Shown: positions 16,117-25,600 of the stretch, piece after piece
Layout: every line of letters starts with the position of its first letter
Numbering within the stretch: position 1 is the first letter of the stretch
Assembly: GCA_046154185.1 (NCBI GenBank)
Contig: JBJXGE010000070.1
Coordinates: 62,001 to 126,000 of the forward strand
Direction of reading: 5' to 3'
Origin: JBJXGE01 sp046154185
GTDB lineage: Bacteria; Planctomycetota; UBA8108; UBA1146; JAJFFE01
DNA length: 64,000 nt
Notes under the pieces: generated by a model
Database searches by the model: none
Told to the model about the DNA's origin: nothing
Seen by the model: only the letters and a program-made list of their open reading frames with translations
Made by a program: the position numbers and the translations under genes

Positions 16117-17289
16117 ATGCAAACGCCCCCGACGCCGCAGATCCATCTCAATTCGAACCGGCGCACGAATCACCCGTGGATCAGCGACCGTGACGTGGTG
16201 AAACCCGCGCAAAAAGTCCGCGGCGGAACCGTCGTCGACATCATCGAGCGGAGCGGTCAGTGGGTTGGTCGCGGATTCTATAACGGCCACGCACGCATCG
16301 CCGTCCGCGTGTTGACGACTCGCCGCGACGAGAACATCGATGACGCGTTTTTCGCGGGTCGACTCGCGCGCGCGATGGAGCTGCGCCAAAAGCTCGGGAT
16401 CGAGAGCGTGACGAACGCATACCGACTCGTGCATTCCGAGGGCGACGGCCTCAGCGGCCTAGTCATCGACCGTTTCGGCGACCAGTTGGTCGTCGAGTAT
16501 TTCGCCGCCGGCATGTACCGCTTTCGACCGGTGATCGAACGCTTGTTGCTGGAGCGATTTCCAAGTGCGCGCATCTATTTCTTTATGGAACAACACCTGC
16601 AAAAGCAGGAGTCGATCGACGTGCGCTCACCCGAACCGCCGGTTGGCCCGATCACCATCCATGAGCACGGACTGAGTTTCTTGGTCGCGCCGGGCAGCAA
16701 ACAGAAGACCGGCTTCTTCGTCGACCAACGCGACAATCGCCGCGCGCTCGCCGAACTCACGCGGAATGGACGCGTGCTCGATTTGTGTTGTTCGACGGGC
16801 GGTTTCGCGATTTATGCGCGCACGCTCGGCGGCGCCGCGGCGGTGACAGGCATCGACCTCGACGAGTCGGCGATGGAGGTCGCGCAACGCAATGCGGAAC
16901 TGAATCAAGCGCAAGTCAGTTGGCAGCGCGCCGACATCTATACTTGGTTGCGCGCGGCGGCGGCCGCGGGCGAGCGCTACGACGTCGTCGTGCTCGATCC
17001 GGCGCGCCAAACGCGCGACCCACGTGAGCTCGACGCCGCGCTCGGCCGCTATCTCGACATGAACAAACTCGCGATGGCGGTCACGGCGCCAGGGGGGCTG
17101 TTATTGAGCTGCTCGTGCAGCGGCCTCGTGCGGGAGGAGGATTTCCTGGAAGCGATCCGGCGCGCAGGAACATCGGTCGGTCGCGAAGCACAAATCTTCC
17201 GACTCAGCGGCGCCGCGCCGGACCATCCGTTTTTGGCGCACGCGCTCGAGAGTCGGTATCTCAAGGCGGCGTGGATTCGAGTGAATTGA
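16117..17289 (+). CDS. rlmI: Class I rRNA methyltransferase, RlmI family (23S rRNA m5C)
   Basis: This 390-residue protein has the RlmI layout: an N-terminal PUA-like RNA-binding domain (HPWISDRDV, RVLTTRRDENIDDAFF), a middle beta-hairpin domain, and a Rossmann SAM-binding domain with VLDLCCSTGGF near residues 222-232. The catalytic region has LDPARQTRD and SCSCSG with the Cys residues expected for 5-methylcytosine transfer. In E. coli, RlmI methylates C1962 of 23S rRNA. The gene is monocistronic and convergent with the thioredoxin-like gene, only four bases apart. The close paralogue RlmO-like group cannot be excluded, so the exact target base is inferred. Confidence 0.88.
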   Translation: MQTPPTPQIHLNSNRRTNHPWISDRDVVKPAQKVRGGTVVDIIERSGQWVGRGFYNGHARIAVRVLTTRRDENIDDAFFAGRLARAMELRQKLGIESVTNAYRLVHSEGDGLSGLVIDRFGDQLVVEYFAAGMYRFRPVIERLLLERFPSARIYFFMEQHLQKQESIDVRSPEPPVGPITIHEHGLSFLVAPGSKQKTGFFVDQRDNRRALAELTRNGRVLDLCCSTGGFAIYARTLGGAAAVTGIDLDESAMEVAQRNAELNQAQVSWQRADIYTWLRAAAAAGERYDVVVLDPARQTRDPRELDAALGRYLDMNKLAMAVTAPGGLLLSCSCSGLVREEDFLEAIRRAGTSVGREAQIFRLSGAAPDHPFLAHALESRYLKAAWIRVN

Positions 17290-17293
17290 CGAT

Positions 17294-18544
17294 TCAGAGC
17301 GGCCGGAAGCCGGAGTCGCGAACCGCGCCATCGACTTCGGGCCGCGGTTTCGGATCCATTTCGAAGAGCAACGTGTCGATCGCGGCGGCGAGTTTCTCGC
17401 CGCGCACGTTCTTGTAGCGAATGGTCCCGTGGTGATCGAGCAAGTACGTCGTCGGCCACGCCGTCACGTTCCAGTCCGCGGCGATACCGCCCTTCGGGCT
17501 GCCGCCATTCCACCAGGAGCGCCACGGGGTTTCCGTGCCGAGTTGAATTCTGCGGCCTTCGGCATCGCTATTGACGCCCAAGTAGACAAACGGCGCGGGC
17601 GCGAGCCGTTCGATGAGCGCCTGTTTGCTGTCGAACATCGCGCGCGACGGTTCACACCAACTACCCCAAAAGTCGACGACGACAATCTTGCCGCGAAACT
17701 CACTGAGCCGAAGATCGCGGCCGTTGAGGTCAAGCCCGAAAATCTCGGGCGCCGTCTTGCCGATCCCGAGGTACTTGAGTTCAAAGAGCTCGCTCTCCGC
17801 CGCGCTCTCGAGCGAACGATCGCGCGCCAACGCGATGCCTTCGTATTCAGCGCGCACGCGGAGCAACAGTTTTTCCGCTTCGGCCTCGAGCGCCGCGATA
17901 CTGATCGCCAGTAATTCGCCGACCAGCTCCGCGCCGTGCTGCATTGTGAGTCGCGCAAACTCTTCGCCATCGGCATGCTTCAGCGCGTCGGCGGCGCGCG
18001 CACGCAGTAACAGGTACTTCGCGCGCTGGAAGACCGCGTGTCCACGTACTTCGCGCCATGGCGTGCGACTCGCGATCTCCACGAGCAGGTCGCCGCTCGT
18101 GCGCGTCAAGCTGCGCGCGAGCTCGGGACAGACATTGATCCAGTGGAGGCTCGCCGTGTGGTTTTGCATGAGCGCCGAGAGCGCGGCGCCGCGCGCCGCG
18201 CCGTCAGCGTCGTGCGCGACAATCCACGCGTAACACGCCGCCGCGAGTTCCGTGCCGGCATGACACTCCGCAAGCGAAGCGAAGCACAACAGGTACGGTC
18301 GAACGGCGGGACGATGATGGAAAGCCGCGACGCGTTCGTCTGCGCTCGCACCCGCGTGTTGCTGCCAAAACGCCTCGCGTGCCGCGTCGTACTCGGCGGC
18401 GAGCGTCTCAAACTCGATTTCGCCGGCGGACTTTTGGGACTCGCCGGCCGCGGCCTCTTCGCTCGTGAGCGTCGCGCCGATCGCAAGCGGCGCGGCGGCG
18501 ATCCACGCGCACGCCAACAACAAGAAGCACCTTGTCCGGGTCAC
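17294..18544 (-). CDS. Exported thioredoxin-like protein with a single active-site cysteine
   Basis: The 416-residue protein starts at GTG (18544) with AAAGGA six bases upstream and has a signal peptide (CFLLLACAWIAAAPLAIGA). The first 250 residues are helical and Ala-rich. The C-terminal 150 residues are a TlpA/AhpC-TSA thioredoxin fold (KTAPEIFGLDLNGRDLRLSEFRGK, given as separate motifs; AWPTTYLLD with the cis-Pro). The active-site motif reads WGSWCEPS, so the first Cys is present but the second of the CxxC pair is replaced by Ser. Such proteins cannot perform the normal dithiol reaction and may instead work as peroxidases, glutaredoxin-like reductants or trapping proteins. The gene is alone on its strand. 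Confidence 0.88.
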   Translation of the reverse strand: MTRTRCFLLLACAWIAAAPLAIGATLTSEEAAAGESQKSAGEIEFETLAAEYDAAREAFWQQHAGASADERVAAFHHRPAVRPYLLCFASLAECHAGTELAAACYAWIVAHDADGAARGAALSALMQNHTASLHWINVCPELARSLTRTSGDLLVEIASRTPWREVRGHAVFQRAKYLLLRARAADALKHADGEEFARLTMQHGAELVGELLAISIAALEAEAEKLLLRVRAEYEGIALARDRSLESAAESELFELKYLGIGKTAPEIFGLDLNGRDLRLSEFRGKIVVVDFWGSWCEPSRAMFDSKQALIERLAPAPFVYLGVNSDAEGRRIQLGTETPWRSWWNGGSPKGGIAADWNVTAWPTTYLLDHHGTIRYKNVRGEKLAAAIDTLLFEMDPKPRPEVDGAVRDSGFRPL

Positions 18545-18724
18545 GCTGAGTCCTTTCCTGAGAGTGCTTTCTAGTCATCGGCTCGATCGCGCGACTCCGT
18601 GAGCGGCGGTTCGAAGGTTGTCACTCAGAAGCGCGGCTTGAACTTCCGACAATCAGGAGTAGCATTGCCACGTTGTTCGATCTAGGTCGGCGGCACTTGT
18701 CATCCGACGCAAGGAAACCTTTGC

Positions 18725-19147
18725 ATGCGCTGCGTCGCACGGTTCATGATCGCGCTCCTCCTGCTCGCGCAAGCGACGCTGATGCCGACGAGCTCGTCGG
18801 CGTTTCCTATTTCGGCGGGGTTGCGCGGCGAAATCTGCCGGTGCGCGTGTGCGAAAGACGACGGCGCGTGCGGCTGTTGCGCCGTCGAGAGTGATGACAA
18901 CGAACGCTCTTGTCGATGCGGCCCGGTCCCGCGTGCGGCGCCTGAATCACCCGTCGCACCCCCACGCCCCGTCGAAGAACGCGCGCAGCAGAAAACCGTC
19001 GTCGATGTTTCGCCGTTCGCGCGCAGCGCGGTTTCCTCGGCGTCAGTCGCCGACGAATCGGTGGCATTCCGTCACCCGGAGTTCGCGTGCGCCAATCGAC
19101 CCTCGCGCCAATTATTTCTCGCGCTTCGCTGTCAATGGTTGAAGTAG
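18725..19147 (+). CDS. Small cysteine-rich exported protein next to the metal efflux operon
   Basis: This 140-residue protein has a signal peptide (residues 1-26, FMIALLLLAQATLMPTSSSA). Right after it comes a dense Cys cluster (CRCACAKDDGACGCC), then further Cys residues (SCRCG and two near the C-terminus). The middle is Pro/Ala/Val-rich and probably unfolded. I do not recognise the family. It lies 134 bases before an outer-membrane factor, adaptor and RND pump and points the same way, so a periplasmic metal-binding or metal-sensing role is a reasonable guess. The Cys spacing resembles a metallothionein only loosely. Confidence 0.7.
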   Translation: MRCVARFMIALLLLAQATLMPTSSSAFPISAGLRGEICRCACAKDDGACGCCAVESDDNERSCRCGPVPRAAPESPVAPPRPVEERAQQKTVVDVSPFARSAVSSASVADESVAFRHPEFACANRPSRQLFLALRCQWLK

Positions 19148-19281
19148 CTGCCCCCGCCTGATTGACTCACTCTCATCTGAATCGAAGAAACGCGCGTTTT
19201 GCACCGGCGACACATCGCTGATCGGCGCGCGCAGGTCCGCTCAGACGCTACAACGGATTTGAACACGAACCAGGAGCACCC

Positions 19282-20742
19282 ATGCGCGTAACACGCGCTG
19301 TGAACGGGCGCACTCGCGGATTCCGGTTCTTGGCGACGCTCGTCCTCGTCACCGGAATCGCGGGCGGCTGCGCTCTACGACCCCGCGGCACGAACGACGA
19401 ACGCGAGCGACTCGATCACGCCGGCCGTCCGTACGCGGAAGAGTATTCGCAGCGAACGCTGCCGGAACTGCCGTCGCAACCCGCGTGGCAACACGTGCTC
19501 CAACGCGCGCTCTTAGCGAGCGGCGCGCTCGAGGCCGCGTTTCACGACTGGCAAGCGGCGGTCGAGCGCATCGATCGCCTGTCGGCGTTTCCGAATTCGA
19601 ATGTCGCGGTGGGCTTCGACTACTTCGTGAGCTCCGAGCGCATGAAGAGTTTCGATCGCATGACGTTCACCGCCGGGTTCGACGCGATGGAGAACCTGGT
19701 GTTCCCGCAGAAGGCGCGCGCCGCCGGCCGCATCGCGCTCAAGGAAGCGCGCGCCGCTGGCGAACGATTTCGCGCGACGAAATTCGCGGTGCAACGCGAC
19801 CTGCTCGTCGCGTGGGCCGAGCACGTGGCGCTCGCGACGCGCCGGCAGTTGCGCGAGTCCGACGTCGCGCTCGCGCGCCTCAACTTCGAAACCGCCGCGA
19901 GTCGCGTGCGAAGCGGCGGATCCTCGACCGACCTGCTGGCCGCGGAGATCGCGTTCCGCACCGCCGAGGGTGAACTCGCTCGCACGATTGCCGACGCGAG
20001 CGCGTCCCGCGTCGCGCTCAATGCGATGCTCGCGCGCGAAAGCGAAGCGCCGCTCGAGGCGCCAGACTCGCTTCCGCCGGCTCGGCCGCTCCTTGCCACC
20101 GATGCCGAACTGATCACGATCGGCGCGGAAGCGAACCCTGAACTCGCCGAACTAGCGCTCGAGGTCGCGACCCGCCACGACGCGCTCAAACTCGCGCGAC
20201 TCGCCTGGCTGCCCGACCTGAGTCCGACGGCGGGATTTACTGGCACGGCGTCACAGTTTTTTGGCGCGATGATCACGCTGCCAACGACAGTCACCGAAAT
20301 TCGCGCGGCGATTCGCGAGGCCGAGAGTCTCGAGCGCGCCGCGGTCGCGCGACTACGACAAGCGCGGCTTACGCGCGCCGGCGAGTTTGTCGCGACACTG
20401 GTAGCGCTCCGCGACAGCGAGCGGCAAAGTGCGCTCCTCGCGCGCGACATCTTGCCGGCGGCCAATCGGTTGCTCGCGAATCAACGCGCAATGTACAGCG
20501 CGGGGCTCGCGAATCTCGGTGAACTCGTCGAGAGCCAACGCAGCACGATCGAAGTCGAGATCGCACTGCTCGAGTCGCGCACGCGGCGGGAGCAACGGCT
20601 CGCGGAACTCGAAGCGCTCGCCGGCGTGGATTTTGAAACCCTGGCGCCGGGTGGACGACAACGTGCGGCCAACAAGACTGATTCACCAGTGGCAAGTGCG
20701 AGTCGCGCCACACGCTCTTCGAACGAAGGAGCACAGCCGTGA
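19282..20742 (+). CDS. Outer-membrane efflux lipoprotein, TolC/CusC family
   Basis: The 486-residue protein has a lipobox (VTGIAGGC) near residue 30, as in the CusC branch of the TolC family. Two long helical repeats typical of OEP domains follow, with Ala/Arg/Leu-rich coiled segments (about 75-260 and 280-460). The start ATG has AGGAG six bases upstream. It ends in GTGA overlap with the adaptor gene, so it is the first gene of a translationally coupled tripartite efflux operon. Its role is to form the outer-membrane and periplasmic channel through which metal ions leave the cell. Confidence 0.9.
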   Translation: MRVTRAVNGRTRGFRFLATLVLVTGIAGGCALRPRGTNDERERLDHAGRPYAEEYSQRTLPELPSQPAWQHVLQRALLASGALEAAFHDWQAAVERIDRLSAFPNSNVAVGFDYFVSSERMKSFDRMTFTAGFDAMENLVFPQKARAAGRIALKEARAAGERFRATKFAVQRDLLVAWAEHVALATRRQLRESDVALARLNFETAASRVRSGGSSTDLLAAEIAFRTAEGELARTIADASASRVALNAMLARESEAPLEAPDSLPPARPLLATDAELITIGAEANPELAELALEVATRHDALKLARLAWLPDLSPTAGFTGTASQFFGAMITLPTTVTEIRAAIREAESLERAAVARLRQARLTRAGEFVATLVALRDSERQSALLARDILPAANRLLANQRAMYSAGLANLGELVESQRSTIEVEIALLESRTRREQRLAELEALAGVDFETLAPGGRQRAANKTDSPVASASRATRSSNEGAQP

Positions 20743-22688
20743 AAGACCCTAAGCACACTGGCGCGGCTTCCGCGTGGCTGCTGCTGGTCGTTGTCGTCGC
20801 GGTGGCAAGTCTCGCCGCGGGTTTCTACTGGCACGAATCGCTTGGTCAGCTCCTCGGCAAGAACGCGAGCGTCACCGACGACTCGTCAGCGGGCGCCAAC
20901 ACGCAGGTCTACACCTGCGGCATGCACCCAAACGTCTTGCAGAACGGACCCGGCACATGCCCGATTTGTCACATGGCGCTCACTCCGCTTGCCGACGCTT
21001 CGTCCGCCGCTGCAGGGACCACGGATCGACAAGTTCGTTACTGGTGGGATCCGACCTCGACCCCGCCCTTCGTCTCGCGATTCCCCGGCAAGAGTCCAAT
21101 GGGCATCGAACTGGCGCCGGTCTACGCCGAGGACATCACGCGCGGTGCCGCGGTCACGATCGACGCCGCAGTCGTGCAGAACATGGGCGTGCGCGTTGAG
21201 CTCGTGAGCGAAGGTCCGCTGCGTCGCACGCTGCGTCTCAGCGGCAGTGTCTTGGAAGCGGAATCGCTGGTCACGGATATCAACCTGCTCGTCTCCGGTT
21301 GGATCCGAAAACTCCACGCCAACGTCGAAGGCATGGCGATCACGGCGGGCGCGCCGCTCTTCGAGATTTACAGCCCGGAGCTGCAGATCGCGGTCGAGGA
21401 GCTGATCGCCGCGCGCCGCGCGCGCGGCGCCTTGACGCCCGAAGCGGACGCCGCCGCCCGTCAGACGACTTCCGTGCTCTACGACGCGACGCGGCGCAAA
21501 CTCGAACTGTGGGGACTGGCGCGGCGGCAAATCGAGGAACTCGCGCAACTCGATCGCGCGCCAGAAACGATCCTGTTCCTGAGTCCCGTGAGCGGTGACC
21601 TCGTGCTGAAAGAAGTCGTGACCGGCGCCGCCGTGAAAGCCGGCGATCGCGTGCTGCGAATCGTCGATCACTCGGTGGTGTGGATCGACGCGCAGGTCTT
21701 CGAGCAACAACTCTCCTTCGTGACAATCGGGCAACGCGCGCGGGCCACGACGGTCGCATTCCCGGGCGTCGAGTTTTCCGGCGCTTGCATCTTTCTGCAC
21801 CCGCACGTGAATCCGACGCTGCGCACGACGATCGCGCGGTTCGAATTCGACAACACGGAACGTCGCCTGCGACCAGGCATGTACGCGACGATGACGCTCG
21901 AAGTCGAACTTGAGCCACGCGCCGTATTGGCGCCGCGCGAGGCGGTGATCGATACCGGGCGCGAGCAAATGGCGTTCGTTGCGCTCGGCGTGGGCCGCTT
22001 CGAGCCGCGGCGATTGCGCGTGGGTCTCGCGGACGACGCGGGCCGGGTGCAGATTCTCGCCGGACTCGCGCCGGGTGAGCCGGTGGTCGTGAGCGGTCAG
22101 TTTCTCCTCGATTCCGAGAGTCGCCATCGCGAAGCGATCAGCAAGTTCCTGAACGATAAGCGCACGCCGGCGCCCCCGGTCGACGGTGAACTCTCGGCGC
22201 GTGACACGCTGTCGGCGGACGATCTCCGCCGACTCCGCCCAACTGTCGACCAATTCTGGGCGGCGTATCTCGATTTCGCGGCTCGGCTCGGCGCACCGCA
22301 AAGCGCCGATCAACCGCTCGCGGCCCAAAGTGTGATGGAGCGCGCGGAAGCACTCGCGCGCGCACTCGCCTCGACGCCGTTCGCGTCGCTCGGTGTTGCG
22401 ATCGAGCGCGCCGCGCGCGCCCTGCAAAGCGTCGCGATCGCAAAACAGCGCGAGGTCTTCAAGTCGCTCAGCGATGACGCAATCCGACTCGCCGACCTCG
22501 CGGCGCCATCCCGCTCCGTCGCCGGAGCCCTTCATGTGATGTACTGCTCGATGGCGCCCGGTCGCTGGCTCCAGCGCGGTGAGGAGATCGCCAATCCCTA
22601 CTACGCGACGGCCATGAAGGAGTGCGGCGAACTCGAGCGGAGGATCGCGACGGTGCCGAGCGCCGACGAAGAGAGCGACAAACGATGA
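20739..22688 (+). CDS. cusB: Heavy-metal RND efflux periplasmic adaptor, CusB-like, with added metal-binding domains
   Basis: This 649-residue adaptor starts at GTG (20739) with GAAGGAG upstream. After one membrane helix come two heavy-metal-binding domains: an intact one with C60, H63, C74 and C77 (YTCGMHP, GTCPICHM) and a degenerate one with YWWDPT and PGKSPMGIEL. The membrane-fusion core follows (about 135-470). The C-terminus, about residues 490-640, is a DUF3347-type domain ending in VMYCSMAPGRWLQ and NPYYATAMKECGE, a known companion of copper proteins. The layout suggests Cu(I)/Ag(I) export, though other soft metals cannot be ruled out. It overlaps both neighbours by four bases. Confidence 0.92.
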   Translation: MKDPKHTGAASAWLLLVVVVAVASLAAGFYWHESLGQLLGKNASVTDDSSAGANTQVYTCGMHPNVLQNGPGTCPICHMALTPLADASSAAAGTTDRQVRYWWDPTSTPPFVSRFPGKSPMGIELAPVYAEDITRGAAVTIDAAVVQNMGVRVELVSEGPLRRTLRLSGSVLEAESLVTDINLLVSGWIRKLHANVEGMAITAGAPLFEIYSPELQIAVEELIAARRARGALTPEADAAARQTTSVLYDATRRKLELWGLARRQIEELAQLDRAPETILFLSPVSGDLVLKEVVTGAAVKAGDRVLRIVDHSVVWIDAQVFEQQLSFVTIGQRARATTVAFPGVEFSGACIFLHPHVNPTLRTTIARFEFDNTERRLRPGMYATMTLEVELEPRAVLAPREAVIDTGREQMAFVALGVGRFEPRRLRVGLADDAGRVQILAGLAPGEPVVVSGQFLLDSESRHREAISKFLNDKRTPAPPVDGELSARDTLSADDLRRLRPTVDQFWAAYLDFAARLGAPQSADQPLAAQSVMERAEALARALASTPFASLGVAIERAARALQSVAIAKQREVFKSLSDDAIRLADLAAPSRSVAGALHVMYCSMAPGRWLQRGEEIANPYYATAMKECGELERRIATVPSADEESDKR

Positions 22689-25600
22689 TCGCGCGCATCA
22701 TTCAGCTTTCGCTCGAGAACCGCATTCTCGTGCTCGTGATCGCCGCGATGCTCGTGGCGCTGTCGATCGCCAGTATTCCCGATCTCAAACTCGACGCGAT
22801 TCCCGACCTGTCGGATGTGCAGGTGATCATCGTCACCGACTATCCCGGCCAGAATCCGGAAGTCGTCGACAATCAAGTCACCTATCCGCTCACGAGCGCG
22901 ATGCTCGGCGTACCCGGCACCACCGCGGTGCGCGGCTTCAGCATGTATGAGTTGTCGTTCGTTTACGTGTTGTTCGAAGACGGCACCGACATCTACTGGG
23001 CGCGCAGTCGCGTGCTCGAATACTTGAGTTTCGCGCGCGATCGATTGCCGGCCGGCATCGAACCGAAGCTCGGCCCGGATGCCACCGGCGTCGGCTGGGT
23101 TTATCAGTACGTGTTGCACCCGGGTTACTACAGCGCCGCGCATCCGAGCGGACTTTGGCATGACGCCGAAGAAGCGCGTTGGTATGCGACGCTCGAGGCG
23201 GCGCCGGTCGCGCGCCGCGGCGCGCTCACGCGGAAGCGCGCCTTTGATCAAGCCGGCGCTTGTCCGCTGAGCGGTGAACCGCTCGTGGCGGCGCAATTCG
23301 ATCTCGGCGAATTGCGCAGCCTGCAGGATTGGTATCTGCGCTATCCGCTCACGGCGGTCGACGGCGTCTCGGAAGTCGCGCCGATCGGCGGCTTTGTCCG
23401 GCAATACCAAGTTGTGCTCGATCCGCAACGACTTCTCGCCTATCGCGTGCCGCTTCGCGATGTCATCGCGGCCATCGAGCGGTCCAACAACGATGTCGGC
23501 GGCTCAGTGATCGAACTCGGCGAAAACGAGTACATGGTGCGAAGCCGCGGCTATTTGCAGGGGCTCGATGATCTCGCCCAGGTTGCGGTCGGACGCGGCG
23601 ACGACGGTACGCCGCTCTTACTCGGCGCCGTCGCGACGCTGCAGATCGGCGGCGAGGCGCGCCGCGGTGTCGGCGAGTTCAATGGTCGCGGCGAAGCGGT
23701 CGGTGGCGTCGTCGTCGCGCGCTTCGGCGAAAACGCATATCGCGTCATCGACAACGTCAAACGCAAACTCGCGGAGCTCGAGGACGGCTTGCCGCCCGGC
23801 GTCACGATCGTGCCCACCTATGACCGCTCGGCGTTGATTCAACGCGCGGTTCAGACCTTGAGTCACACGTTGATCGAGGAGATCGTGGTCGTCGGTCTCG
23901 TTTGCATGTTGTTTCTCCTCCACGCCCGCAGCGAGCTGGTTGCGGTCTTCGTCGTACCGGCAAGCGTGCTCATCGCGCTATTCGTCATGCAGCGCACCGG
24001 TATCAATGCCAACATCATGTCGCTCGGCGGCATCGCTATTGCGATCGGCGTGGTCGTCGATTCCGCGATCGTCATGGTCGAGAACGCCCACAAACATCTC
24101 GATCGGGAGGACGAGCGTGTGCGGGCCGGCCACGCCGCGCGCCCGCGCTCGCGCATCATCAGCGAAGCCGCAAGCGAGGTCGGGCCGTCGCTGTTCTTCT
24201 CGCTCCTGATTATCACCGTCAGTTTCTTACCGGTGTTCGTGCTCGAAGGGGAAGCCGGCCGACTCTTCAAGCCGCTTGCGTTCACAAAAACATTCGCGAT
24301 GGCGGCGGCGGCGCTCCTCTCGATCACCGTGATTCCCGTGCTCATGGACTACTTCATCACCAGTCGCGTATTGCCGCGTGCATGGGGCTGGCGACGCAAT
24401 ACGGCGATCACGCTCGGCGTGATGGTGCTGCCCGCGCTCGCGCTCGACTTCTTGGCGCGCACGACCGAGACGTTTGCCGCGTATTCGATTTGGCTCGCGC
24501 TCGGTTGGGCGGCGTTCGCCGGCATGTTGCTGATTCCGCAGCGCATTGTGCATGAGCAACACAGTCCTTTGAGTTGGCTCTTGCAGAAGGCGTATGACCC
24601 GGTGTTTCGTTTTGCGATGCGTTTTCGTGGGCTCGTCCTCATCGGCGCGCTCGCGGCGCTGGCGTCCACGTGGATTCCGCTGTCACGTCTCGGCACCGAG
24701 TTCATGCCGCCACTCGACGAGGGCGACCTGCTCTACATGCCGACGACCGATCCGAGTATCAGCATCACAAAAAGCAAGGAGCTCCTGCAGCAGACCGACA
24801 AGCTCATCAAGAGTTTCCCGGAGGTCGTGAGTGTGCACGGCAAGATCGGTCGCGCCGACACCGCGACGGATCCTGCGCCGCTGTCGATGATCGAAACGGT
24901 TGCCCAACTCGAAACCGATCGGACGAAGTGGCGCCAACGCCCCGTGCTCTTCTTCTTCAGCGATTGGCCGGCGTGGCTCAAATGGCCGCTCGTCGCGACG
25001 TTTTGGCCAGAAACGCGACCGATCACGATGGACGAACTCAAGTACGGTTGGTCGGACCCCGACGGCACCTGGCACCCCGGGATCAACGAAGTCGTCAAAA
25101 TCCCAGGCGTCGCGAACGCCTGGCCGTATCCGATCGAGAATCGCATCAACATGCTCGCGACCGGCATCAAGACGCCGGTCGGGATCAAGCTGCTCGGCTC
25201 CGACTTGGCGGTCTTGAGTGAGCTTGCGGATCGCACCGCGACGGCGCTTGGCACGCTCAACGGCACTTTGAGCGCGTACGCGGAGCGCGCCTTCGGCGGT
25301 TACTATCTCGACATCTCCATCGATCGCGCGGCGATTGCCCGCTACGGTCTCACGCTCGGCGATGTGCAAGACGTCATTCAAACCGCGATCGGCGGCATGC
25401 GCGTCACGACGACGGTCGAGGGGCTCGAGCGTTATCCGCTCAACGTGCGCTATCAGCGCGATTTTCGCGATGACATTCCGGCGCTCAAGGAAGTACTCGT
25501 CGCGGCGGCGGACGATGTGCAAGTGCCGCTTGGACAACTCGCGACTTTCGCCATTACTCCGGGGCCGCCGATGATTCGCTCGGAGAATGCGCAGCGCACC

